Shown: piece after piece, positions 23,976 to 36,183 of the stretch
How the letters are laid out: every line of letters begins with the position of its first letter
Numbering within the stretch: the stretch's first letter is position 1
Assembly (NCBI RefSeq): GCF_002234675.1
Contig: NC_019862.2
Span: 30,758,389-30,822,388 of the forward strand
Direction: 5' to 3'
DNA: 64,000 nt
Source: Oryzias latipes
Taxonomy: Eukaryota > Chordata > Actinopteri > Beloniformes > Adrianichthyidae
Made by a program: the position numbers and the translations under genes
Notes under the pieces: generated by a model
What the model was told of the DNA's origin: nothing
What the model saw: the letters and a program-made list of their open reading frames with translations, nothing else
Databases searched by the model: none

Positions 23976-24343
23976 CACCCAAAAGAAAAGGAGAAAAAAG
24001 AGCCACGGATGAAGCCATTTGCCTCCATTTTCACTCAGTACAGTTTCAGCTCTATGGACCAGTCATGAAGGAGGTGCGAGGTGTTCCTGTCTTTGTGTGA
24101 CCGCTGCAGGAAGTCATGGCTGGTTAAGCGCTGACCCTCCAGGTCCTGAAGACACTCGTTCAGCGACGTCACACTGACAGCTGCTCATCAACGCCGTTGA
24201 ATCCACTACAGATGCTGAAGCTTTCTGAACTGGTTCCATGTAAAGTGCCTCATCCATCACTTCCTGTCTGTTTGTTCTCAGTGAGGGCAGCTTTTAATCT
24301 GATCTTTGGAGATAGTAAAGAAAATTATTAAAGTATTGGTTTT

Positions 24344-24349
24344 AATAAA
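24344..24349 (+). terminator. gclm polyadenylation signal
   Basis: AATAAA 369 bases after the gclm stop, in TTTTAATAAAGAATG. The first good signal downstream; it gives a 3' UTR of about 0.4 kb. Confidence 0.65.
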
Positions 24350-24361
24350 GAATGTTTCCTA

Positions 24362-25285
24362 TTAAAAAAAGTCCTTTTTGGAGAAAAAACCCTGATTTGA
24401 TCAGATTTGGGGTTTTATTTTCTTTTTGGACTTTACATTCCTGAAACACAAAATAAGGGTTGTTGATTGTTGATGCATATTGAGTCATATTTAGGTGGAA
24501 ATCAAATGTGTATATATGGCTATTTTCTCATTCTTGTCTCCTAACTGCTGTTCATGTTTGACCCCATGTGCTCGTTAAATTACTCTGATGAAGCATAAAG
24601 CAATATTTTGAGATTAACAGTCTGATGGCGTTGATGTGTTGCTGTGGCAACAGCTGATACCTCACTACAAATTAGGAATGCACAGCATGACTGCTGAAAC
24701 CGCATTCAAAATCCATGGGAAACTTATGGAAAATGTGTCTAATAAAGTTAGCAAAAACAACTGTCATTTGAGGAAATATTTTAATATTTAGGCTTTGTGT
24801 AGAAAAAACAAAAACAGATATTTTTACACTTTTAGTATAAAATTGGTTTATCTTTAGCTGATAGCCAGTTTAAATCTATTCTTATAAGATTGTTCATGTA
24901 TTTGCTTCATGTTAATCCAGTTATGAAAGCTTCATATTATAAAGTATTTTTTCTTTTTCCAAAGTTTTTGTTCATATTTAGTCCAACTTTATTTTTCTTC
25001 TTTCAATTAACAGATTCTGCACAGTTAAAAATAAAAATTGGTCATTACAGTTTTTTATATACAAGAACACATTCAAAGATGCAAATGACAATTTCTTTGA
25101 GTAGACTGTGTTTTAAAGCTTTGAACAAAATAAGCACTAGTAAAAGTAATACTATAAATACAGACACACCATTAAAAGTCAGAAATTAGTTATTTCTATT
25201 TTTGTGACAGCTGACAGTAAAATTCTCTGTAAACCATCTCAAAATCCTCGCGCAGCTCTGCGATCGATTAGTCAGCCTTTGGAAG
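24362..25285. other. gclm-dnttip2 intergenic spacer
   Basis: AT-rich, no supported exon. The two genes point the same way. Confidence 0.5.
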
Positions 25286-25289
25286 AGCT

Positions 25290-25354
25290 CGGTTATCTAT
25301 TGGTGGATGAGTATACGTCACACCGGAAGTGAAGAGGCTGTAGTGCCGGGCAAG
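25290..25354 (+). promoter_or_regulatory. dnttip2 core promoter elements
   Basis: An inverted CCAAT box (ATTGG, 25299-25303) and an ETS/GABP-type site CCGGAAGTG (25323-25331) lie within 60 bases of the start codon. There is no TATA box. This arrangement is usual for housekeeping genes; binding is inferred. Confidence 0.5.
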
Positions 25355-28300
25355 ATGGTGGCCACCAGGAGAGGAGCACGCGCGCGCTCTCCATCTGAAA
25401 CATCAACGGAAGAGCGGCTCGATGTGCAGGTAGGAGTCTGAGGAGCAGCAGGAGCAGCTGGAACTGGAGCTGGGAGTGTTTCTAGCAGAAGCACGAGGCT
25501 CGGGGAAAACATGGAAGTTAGCGCGAGCGTGGAGCCGCTGGAGCGTCACGTGGACAGTTGGAGTTTGTAAATACAATTTGAAAAATAAAACAACAATAAA
25601 GACAGAAACGTAAATGAATTACAAGCCAGGATGGAGCATTATTCTGGTCTGAGAATAGTTTATGAATCATTACAGATCGAATTATACAAATGTTACAATG
25701 AAACATAATAAATGGACTAAGCTATTTACTCATTCATTAAATAATTAAACTCAGGTGGTCCACAGATAAAGGAACATTCCACTGCATTTGTCACACTAAG
25801 ACCACCTAAGACCAGGTCCTGTCCATAAACCACAGGACCTGAACTGATCACACCTGAATTCAAGTATGATTTATAGTAAAGAACACATTAAGCTGTGAAT
25901 AGGAAGCCAACTTCAGCGTAGTAAATGTACTCTCACTGCCTCTACTGCCAGCTGAAAGAATGAACAGATTATGTCCAGTTTTATAGCGTTTGTAACAGCA
26001 GGGACACAAAAATGGAAGGTATTTGTTTTTGGCGGGTGTAACAACAGTTTTCTCTCTTTCACAGGCCACTCCCTCCACTGTTCGGAGGACCAGGAGCTCT
26101 GCTAAACTGCAGGCGACTCCCGTCCAGCTTGAGGAGAGTGGAGAAGGACCGGCGCCGTCTGCTGCACCCTCCACCAAGAACCGACACAGCAGAGTGTTGG
26201 AACCCCACAGCCCACAGCAGGGCTCCATCCATGATGCAGACACGTCTGACCTGGACTCCTGCTGCTCCGTTGAGTTCGCAGCAGCTACACAAACGAGGGC
26301 CACCAGAAGAAAAACCCAGAGAAGGAATCATGAAAGTGACATTTCTGATGTGGAATCCTGCTCCTCCGCTGCATCAAAACCCGGCTGCGGGACCCCCCGA
26401 CGCACAAGGAGGACGACAGGCTCTGAAAGCTCTGGGGCGCATCCTCCTGAGGTGGGAGGAGCTATGGTTGATCCTCCGGTGGAGGTCAGGTCTGGCGGTC
26501 CTGTGCGGCTGGAGTCCCAGAGAGTCACGAGAAGATCTACTCGCAGCAAGACGCCGGCTAAACGACAACCTGCAGACTCTGAGCTCTCCGAACCAGACAG
26601 CTGCACCTCCAGCGTCTCAGAGCGGACCTCCAGAAGACAAAAACGTTCGATTCCTGTGCACACAGACCAGCTGGCGGAGAGTTCTCCCGTCCGGACGCTT
26701 CGGCAGACCAGAGCAACGAGAAGCAGGGTGGCGTCCACGGTCAGCGAACCCCCATCGTGTGATTCGGAGGGGTTTGAGTCCGGACCCTCTTCTAGCTTGA
26801 GCACGCGCAAGAAAGGGAAGGTTCAGTCGGTGAAGGTTCTGGACTCGGAGTCCGAGGAGGTAGACCTTCATTCCCCGGTGAGCCCCTGCTCCACAGGAAG
26901 CAGAACAACTCCATGCAGCAGCCGTGCGAGCTCCGGGACCGCCAGCAGGAGACGTCCGCTCTCCAGGATCTCAGCCGAGAGCCGGGCTATGGTTGTGGAG
27001 TCAGACGAGTCACTGAATGACTCTAAACTAGAAACCACGGTGATTGCAGCAGAAGACACGCTGTTGGAAGAGGAAACGGTCAAATTAACAGAGGAACAGA
27101 ACGATGTAAATGATGACAATCTCATCTCCAAGGAGGCAAGAAAAGAGAAGACAGATGTTCCAGAATGTGATGAAAATGATGACAGCGGGCCTGCAGTGAT
27201 GGCCAAAGGCCAGCAGAGGGAGCCGTCAGCAGAAGGGAACGCTGGGGGTTCCTCTGAGATGGAGACGATGCAGGGAAACATCTCTTCATCAGAGGCCTCC
27301 CGATCAGTTACAGTGAGTTTCTGTGAGAAGGTCCCTGAAATGATGGAGGTGGAGGAGAAGCAGGGACTCACTGTGGACACCTCCCTCCTGGACACAGAAA
27401 AAGAAACCCCGCCCTGTGAGGAGGAAGAGAAGGACATGGAAGTCTGCAGCCTTAAACCGGATGCTCAGCAGGTGGAGGACATCCAGGAACTGTCAGAGGC
27501 TGCTCCAGAGTCTAAGCAGCAGCCGAAACCCTTCATCAGCCTGCTGGACAGCAGCGATGAGGACGAAGAAGTGGATGAAGAGGCAGAGGAAGTTTCCAAA
27601 CAGGAAGATTTGGATCATGAGGAGCACGAGAGGGGAGGAACTTCCAGCAAGTCAAAACCAGCAGCTGCTTCTGTGGGAGGACTGTTTGTGATCGACACCC
27701 GACCCGGACAAGACCCCGACCAGCAGTACTACACCGACTGGAAAGGAGAGGAGGAGGAGGACGAAAACAAAAGATCTGAGAAGGAACAGGACGAAGACGA
27801 GTTTGTGGATGAGGAGGAAGAGGAGGATAAAGACGCAGACATCTTGTGGTCAAGCAGAAATTCTCATTTGTAAGTATTCTTCAGATTTAGAAGGAGCTTC
27901 TTCAACCTGACCTGAATGATAAGCTTTTCTTCTGAGTTTGTGGATATTTGAAGCTGATGACATGAGGAAACCACAGCAGCCCTATTGGTGAACGTCCATC
28001 TAGAGTATCAATGTCTACTGAAAAAAATTATCAACTCAAACAGGACCGCCATTCAAAAAACAGTTTTAAATTCAACTCCATGAATTGCACAACTGTTTTA
28101 TTATTTTTTTCTATCAAATTTCAAATCCAGTGGATAAGTCATACTGTATGTGGGGTGGGGGGTCCATATTAGACGAGTGTACATGTGTGAGTGATAATGC
28201 CCGACAAGTGTAAATGTGAGGGGTGATGCCCAAAGAGTGTTCATGTTAGGGATGATGCCCGACTAGTGTACATGTTAGGGATGATGTCCGACGAGTGTAC

Positions 28301-31300
28301 ATGTGTAAGGGATGATGTCCGACGAGTGTACATGTGAGGGATGATGCCCGACGAGTGTACATGTTAGGGATGATGTCCGACGAGTGTACATGTGAGGGAT
28401 GATGTCCGACTAGTGTACATGTGAGGGATGATGCCCGACGAGTGTACATGTGAGGGATGATGCCCGACGAGTGTACATGTGAGGGATGATGCCCGACGAG
28501 TGTACATGTGAGGGGTGATGCCCAAAGATTGTTCATGTTAGGGATGATGCCCGACTAGTGTACATGTTAGGGATGATGCCCGACTAGTGTACATGTTAGG
28601 GATGATGTCCGACGAGTGTACATGTGTAAGGGATGATGTCCGACGAGTGTACATGTGAGGGATGATGCCCGACGAGTGTACATGTTAGGGATGATGTCCG
28701 ACTAGTGTACATGTGAGGGATGATGCCCGACGAGTGTACATGTTAGGGATGATGTCCGACGAGTGTACATGTTAGGGATGATGTCCGACGAGTGTACGTG
28801 TTAGGGGTGATGTCCGACAAGTGTACATGTGTGAGGGATGATGTCCGACGAGTGTACATGTTATGGATGATGTCCGACGAGTGTACGTGTTAGGGGTGAT
28901 GTCCGACGAGTGTACATGTGTGAGGGATGATGTCCGACGAGTGTACATGTGTGAGGGATGATGCCCGAAGAGTGTTCATGTTAGGGATGATGCCCGAAGA
29001 GTGTTCATGTTAGGGATGATGCCCGACGAGTGTAAATGTGAGGGGTGATGCCCGACAAGTGTAAATGTGAGGGGTGATGTCCGACGAGTGTACATGTGTG
29101 AGGGATGATGCCCGACAAGTGTAAATGTGAGGGGTGATGCCCGAAGAGTGTTCATGTTAGGGATGATGTCCGACGAGTGTACATGTGTGAGGGATGATGT
29201 CCGACGAGTGTACATGTGAGGGATGATGCCCGACGAGTGTACATGTCAGGGATGATGTCCGACGAGTGTACATGTCAGGGATGATGTCCGACGAGTGTAC
29301 ATGTTAGGGATGATGTCCGACGAGTGTACGTGTTATGGGGTGATGTCCGACGAGTGTACATGTGTGAGGGATGATGTCCGACGAGTGTACATGTTAGGGA
29401 TGATGTCCGACGAGTGTACGTGTTAGGGGTGATGTCCGACGAGTGTACATGTGTGAGGGATGATGTCCGACGAGTGTAGATGTGTGAGAGATGATGTCCG
29501 ACGAGTGTAGATGTGTGAGGGATGATGCCCGACGAGTGTACATGTTAGGGATGATATCAGACAAGTGTACGTGTTAGGGATGATGTCCGACGGGTGTACA
29601 TGTGTGAGGGATGATGTCCGACGAGTGTACATTTTAGGGATGATGTCCGACGAGTGTACATGTGAGGGATGATGCCCGACGAGTGTACATTTTAGGGATG
29701 ATGTACGACGAGTGTAAATTTTAGGGATGATGCCCGACGAGTGTACATGTTAGGGATGATGTCCGACGAGTGTACGTGTTAGGGGTGATGTCTGTCGAGT
29801 GTACATGTGTGAGGGATTATGTCCGACGAGTGTAGATGTGTGAGGGATGATGTCCGACGAGTGTACATTTTAGGGATGATGTCCGACGAGTGTACATGTT
29901 AGGGATGATGCCCGACGAGTGTACATTTTAGGGATGATGTACGACGAGTGTAAATTTTAGGGATGATGCCCGACGAGTGTACATGTTAGGGATGATGTCC
30001 GACAAGTGTACGTGTTAGGGGTGATGTCTGTCGAGTGTACATGTGTGAGGGATGATGTCCAACGAGTGTAGATGTGTGAGGGATGATGCCCGAAGAGTGT
30101 TCATGTTAGGGATTCAATTCAATTCAATTTTATTTGTATAGCCCAAAATCACAACAACAGTCGTCTCAATGGGCTTCGAAGTAAAACATGAAATCAAAAG
30201 GATCACGAATACAAAGAGTTCAATAGAAAAATACTAAAATGAACTAACAAACTGACTAAGCTATACTGGCATCCCTGCCCTTAGACCCCCCTTCGCGGTA
30301 AGGAAAAACTCCCAAAAAAACCGGATTCCGGAAAAAACGAAGAAACCTCAGGGGTGCCCACATGAAGGAGGGATCCTCCCCCAGGACGGACAGGCGATTT
30401 ACCAGAAATCTTAGAGAAGAATTAACTTATCTAAATCTACAACTACATATATAAAAGTCCAGCAGACGAGCTTCATCCAGCCGTGGTTGTGGGGACAGTC
30501 AAAGGCGCGAGTCGAGCCGGAGACAGGAACCACAGCCAGGTGTAGGAGCAGGAGCAGAGGCGAGGTACTCGGTCAGGTACAGAGCAGAGACGATCCAGAG
30601 ATGAGCCAGAGGCAGGATCCACAGCCAGGTGTAGGAGCAGGAGCAAAGGCGAGGTAAACGGTCAGGTACAGAGCAGAGACGAGCCAGAGATGAGCCAGAG
30701 GCAGGATCCACAGCCAGGTGTAGGAGCAGGAGCAAAGGCGAGGTAAACGGTCAGGAACTGGAGCACGGATGAGCCAACTGGAGTCTGGAAGCACTCCCAC
30801 TCCCCAGGAGGGGAGAGGAAAAGAGGGACAATACATGAATCGCACTGCACCAAACAGAGGCATGGAGAACTAAATGATAAATTATGATCAAGAATAGAGG
30901 AGAGGAAGGGTAGAAGTAAAAAAGGAAAGAGGACAGAACCCCAGTGCACCATAGTTACCCCAGCTTCAACTTCTAGCAGCCTTTTAAAAGAAATAGTTAT
31001 TATTAAGTTTAATTTAAACAAATTAACATTAAGTTAAATAATCTCTGAATACTAACTAGTCTGACAATAAGCCTGTCCAAAGAGGAATGTTTTCAGTCTA
31101 GCTTTGAATGTAGAAACTGAGTCGGCCTCTCTTACATGAGCTGGGAGTTTATTCCATAAGACAGGGGCTTGGTGACTAAACGCTCTACCTCCAACCGTAC
31201 TTTTACTAATTCTAGGAACCACAAGCAGTCCTGCATTTTGCGAGCGAAGTGTTCTCATTGGATGGTAAGGGACTATGAGGTCCTTAATATAGGACGGGGC

Positions 31301-34300
31301 CATTCCATGTAAGGCCTTATAGGTTAACAGGGATGATGTCCGACGAGTGTAGATGTGTGAGGGATGATGTCCGACGAGTGTACATCGCATCAGAGTTCAC
31401 ACCTTCATTAATTTCTGATAAATTACACCTTGATGGGCATTGTCCCGTTTACACGATGGTCACGTACCGGGAAAAAATACGATTTAATGAATTATTAGTA
31501 GTTTTTTAATATTTCTGATCTTAGCCATAGTCCGCAGGTGAAAAAAAGCAGTTGTACACACCTGAGATATGTGAGCCTTAAATGATAAATCCTGGTCAAA
31601 TAAAACCCCAAGGTTTCTAACTGTGGAATTAGGGGCTATACTTATGCCATCCAAGGAGACTATCTGAGCAGACAGAGCATCTCTGAGGTTTTTAGGACCT
31701 AGTATAATGACCTCAGTTTTTTCTGGGTTCAAGAGGAGGTCATTAATTGTCATCCAGGTCTTGATGTCTCTGATGCAGGCGTTCAGTTTCTCTATATTGT
31801 CACTCTGGTCAGGTTTCATGGATAAATACAACTGTGTAACATCTGCATAACAATGAAAATTAATGCTGTTTTTCCTGATTATGTTTCCTAAGGGCAGCAT
31901 GTAGATAATAAACAGGATGGGTCCTAAAACTGAGCCCTGTGGGACTCCATGGTTAACTCGAGTGCACTGAGAGGAATGGCCATTTACATTAACGAACTGA
32001 TACCTATCTGACAGATAGGATTTAAACCATTGGAGAGCAGATCCTCTGATCCCTATGTCCTGCTCTAATCTATGGAGTAAAATACCGTGGTCGATAGTGT
32101 CAAAGGCTGCACTGAGGTCCAACAGGACCAGAATAGAAAGTAGTCCCTTTTCTGAGGCCAATAACAAGTCATTAGAGACTCTAACTAGTGCAGTTTCCGT
32201 ACTGTGGTGAGGTCTAAACCCCGACTGAAAGTCTTCAAAGTGGCTGTTGTCCTGTAGGTGGCAGTAAAGCTGCTTAACTACAACTCTTTCTAGGATTTTA
32301 GAAATAAAGGGGAGGTTTGATATCGGTCTATAGTTGACCAAGATGCTAGGATCCAAACTGGGCTTTTTCAGAAGAGGTTTAACAACTGCATATTTAAAAG
32401 ACTGTGGCACGTAACCCGTTTCCAGAGAGGCATTTATCATCGTTAATATGGAATCATTAATTAGGGGAAAAGTTTCTTTAAAAAGTCTAGTGGGGATTGG
32501 GTCTAACAGACAAGTTGAGGATTTGGAGGACGTAATAATTGATGCTATTTCCGCTTGATCCACAATAGTGAAGCAGTCCAATGTTACAGAGGTTTCTATG
32601 GATGCCTCCAGTTCTACCGCTTCAGCCTGTTCTGGGCTGATAGTAGGAATAACTTGATTCAACTTATGTCTAATATTTGAGATTTTACTATTGAAAAATG
32701 TAAGAAAATCATCAGAGCTGAGAGAAACAGGAACACGTGGTTCTACTGAGCTCTGACTGATTGTTAATCTAGCAATAGTACTAAAAAGAAATCTTGGATT
32801 ATTACCATTCTCTGATATTAAGGTTGAATAGTACTGGCTTCTAGCTCTACGCAGAGCTTTTGTATAATTTAATATGCTATGTTTCCAGGTATTCAGAGAC
32901 TGCTCTGAACCGGAGCGGCGCCATTCTCTTTCCAACTTACGGGTTTCTTGTTTAAGAGAACGAGTTTCAGCGTTAAACCACGGTGCTACTCGGTTTTGTC
33001 TGACGAACTTAGGTTTCAGGGGGCAACAACATCGAGTGTACTCCTGAGGGCTTGTAAGGCATCATTAACAAAGTGGTCATTTATACTAGGACAGATACTA
33101 TGGGAGCTGGACTCAGTATTTTCTCAGAATATCACTAAGTACTGGCTGAACTGTGTGTTTAAACTCAGACACAGAACGGTCAGTTAAGGTTCTTCTAAGC
33201 TGTTTCTTATTCACTGGGGCAGAAGGATGTTCCAGTGTAAACTGGAATGTAATCAGAAAGTGATCAGAAATGATGGGGTTAAGAGGAAGGACACTCAGCT
33301 GGCTGATCTCTATCCCATGGGTTAGAACAAGGTCCCGGGTGTGCTTATGACAGTGAGTGGGTTCATTCACACTTTGGGTGAAACCAACATCATCTAATAA
33401 ATCTGCAAAAGCCTTTCCTAGGCAGTCACTGGGGTCATCAACATGAATATTAAAATCCCCTAATATTATAATTTGATCAGAATCTAAAACAGTAGTCGAT
33501 AGGAAGTCGGAAAACTCAGTTAAAAATTCTGAATATGGGCCGGGGGGGCGATAAATAATTATGAGTAAAACAGGTTTTCGAGTCTTCCTGTTTGGGTGAC
33601 TTAAAGACAATATGATGTTTTCAAATGAATTATAAGCATTTTTAACTTTAGGGCTGAGAAGTAAGCTAGACTGTGATATTACTGCCAAACCACCTCCTTT
33701 CCCTGAAATCCTGGATTTCTTATAGTTAGCATAACTGTTGGGGGGGTGTTGCTTCATTCAGTCTAACATAGTCATCCTGATGGAGCCAAGTTTCTGTTAA
33801 GGCTAGAAGACTAAGGTTGTTATCATTAATTAACTCATTGACTAAGAGGGACTTGGAGGAAATGGATCTAATGTTTAATAAACCACATTTAATGACATAA
33901 TTCTGCTTGTGAGAACTGCTGTCTGTCACTTTAAGGTTTCTATGACGCGCTCCTTTCATTTGTCTTTCAGCACATAAGCTAAAGCTAGGACCTGCTTGAC
34001 TTTCCCTGCATGGGTTTTGCACCAGCACTAACCCTAAGGGAGGCTCAGAGGAGTGTTTTACACTGCTGCTCTGCGCCCGGGTCTCGTCTCTGGATTGTCA
34101 GGTTAACAGACTAAGGCTAGCAGAAATGTTTCTAGAAAGAAGAGCGGCACCGTCCCGGGTGGGATGGACGCCGTCTCTCCGCATGAGACCGGGCTTCCCC
34201 CAAAACGCGCTCCAGTTATCCACAAAACCAACGCCGTTTTCTGGGCACCATCTAGAAAGCCAGCGGTTAAATGATGAAAAGCGGCTGTACATTTCATCAC

Positions 34301-36149
34301 TGACTAAGTTCGGCAGGGGACCAGAGAAAATTACAGTGTCGGACATCGTCTTAGCCAGTTTACACATCAAAGCTACGTTTAACTTAACCACCTCTGACTG
34401 TCTCCGTCTGGCATCATTACCGCCTGCGTGAATCACGACTCGACGGAACCTGGACTTACTCTGAGCTAACATCCTAAGGTTCCCCTCGATGTCACCAACT
34501 CTGGCCCCCGGATAACACCTGACTGTAGCCGCTGGGAGCTCCACGTTTCTAACTTCAGAAGAGCCGACAACCAGAGTTGAGTGTTCAGCGGGTGTGTCGC
34601 CGAGGGGGGCGAACCCATTATTAACGTGGAGTCTCAGGTGCTCTCAGTTTTTGCGTTTAGTACTATGTTTCCTCCCAACCGGTGCAAACCCCTGTGTGTT
34701 TCCCGGCTGTTGGGAGGGCGCTGGGGTGCGCTGTTGTGAGGGCGCTGTTGGGAGGGCGCTACCAGGGCTAACGCCGCGCTACGAGTAACGACCTGGCTAG
34801 CCGGCTTAGCTTCAACTGTGCGGAGCCGCGCTTCTAACTGCTCCAGCCTGGCCTCCAAGTCTAACACAAGACTACACTTAACACACCTACCGCTATCTTC
34901 ACTAAAGGAGGCAGGATCATCACTAAACATATGGCACATGGGGCAGGAGAGGGGGGGGGAAAGGTGGAAGGAGTGGTGGCCATGCTAGGTTCTAAGCTAA
35001 GGCTAGCGGTGTTTAGCTAAAGAGAAGTAGTTTATTTAGCAAACTGAGAATAACGTGGACACAGTAATGTATTTGCTACTAAAAGGTGCTAGATGTGAAT
35101 GTGAATATTAAACCAGATAACACTTAAATTAAGCATTAGTAGTCAGGCTAATGCCAAACAAGAGGGCAACAGTCAAACACGACCAGCACTGGAAATGACA
35201 TCACAGGAACACAGACGTTCAATGTGGGTCCCGTCACGTCCATCATAGAGACATTTTTTCTACCGTCTTCTAGTTGTGATAAACTGGAAAAATGTCCGCC
35301 TATGTTCCACGTTTATGTTGTTCCGACCAGCTCAATAATCTAGAACATTCATGCCGTGTGACTTTTTTATAAGTGTCCATTATCACTTTTTGATGAATCA
35401 ACAAACGTGGTTATGGTTTTAATCTTTTAATGAGCATTGTCTTTAAAAAGCCGAAACGCCTCATTGAGCGTGCAGAGGAATGAACGACTGCAGCAGGTGA
35501 AGAATTTTCTTTGTGTCTATTCATTTTAGGAAAGACCTGTCCAGCCGTATCGACCCCGGCATCAACGTGAAGCAGCTCGGGGGTTTATACATCAGTTTTG
35601 ATGGCAGCAAATCAAACGGCGTCTCCGCCTCGGGGCAGAAGCAGAAAGGGAAGAAGATCCTCGACGAGGTAAATGATGGATTGATTTTTCTCTTTTCTCT
35701 CTGAAGGTAATTTGGAATGAATATTGAGCTCCGCCGTTATTCCGATGGTGGTTTCTCCCAGCTCCTCCATCACTGATGGGAGGTTTTAAAAAAAAAATCT
35801 CTGTTCTCGTCTGCAGGTGATGAAGAAGAGCATCGTCGGCCCCGACTTTGAAAAGAAGGATGCAGTGCCTCCATATAAGGAATCTAAAGAGGCTTTGAAG
35901 TTGAAACGCAGAGTAAGTTCTCCATCCTTTGCTGCCATTGGTCCATCAGGACTGTGAGGTCAAATCAGGAATAAAAACCAGATTGTAAATTTGAAAAGGA
36001 AAAACTTCCTATCTGCACATTTTTACATGAACAAATCCACATTTTGAGTGAATCTGCCCTTTTTATGACTTAAAGGTCGGAAGACAAAAACCTTTGATCA
36101 GCCTTGACTGGGATATTTGAATCACATTTTTCTTGTTTCCTGAAAAATG

Positions 36150-36183
<34 letters not shown>

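Larger units (their letters stand above)
31490..35215 (-). mobile_element. L2-clade LINE, near full length in 5' part, inactive
   Basis: In minus order: 5' UTR (about 35215-34960), ORF1 (about 34960-34098), endonuclease (34028-33113) and reverse transcriptase (32935-31484). The domain set and the sequences [34 protein letters not shown] and [14 protein letters not shown] identify the L2/CR1 group as found in fish. The element stops inside the RT C-terminal region near 31490; about 80 codons expected before the tail at 31327 are missing. It is antisense within dnttip2 intron 2. Confidence 0.88.

Noticed and set aside
26328-27437. Long minus-strand frames opposite dnttip2
   Set aside because: Antisense shadows of the GC-rich, low-complexity exon 2; the plus frame is confirmed by splice phase and homology.
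28246-29632. Minus-strand open frames with repeated HHPSHVHSS phrases
   Set aside because: They are translations of the minisatellite unit; no start context, no family, intronic.
28168-30115. CRISPR-like array
   Set aside because: Units are head-to-tail without unique spacers, in a vertebrate intron.
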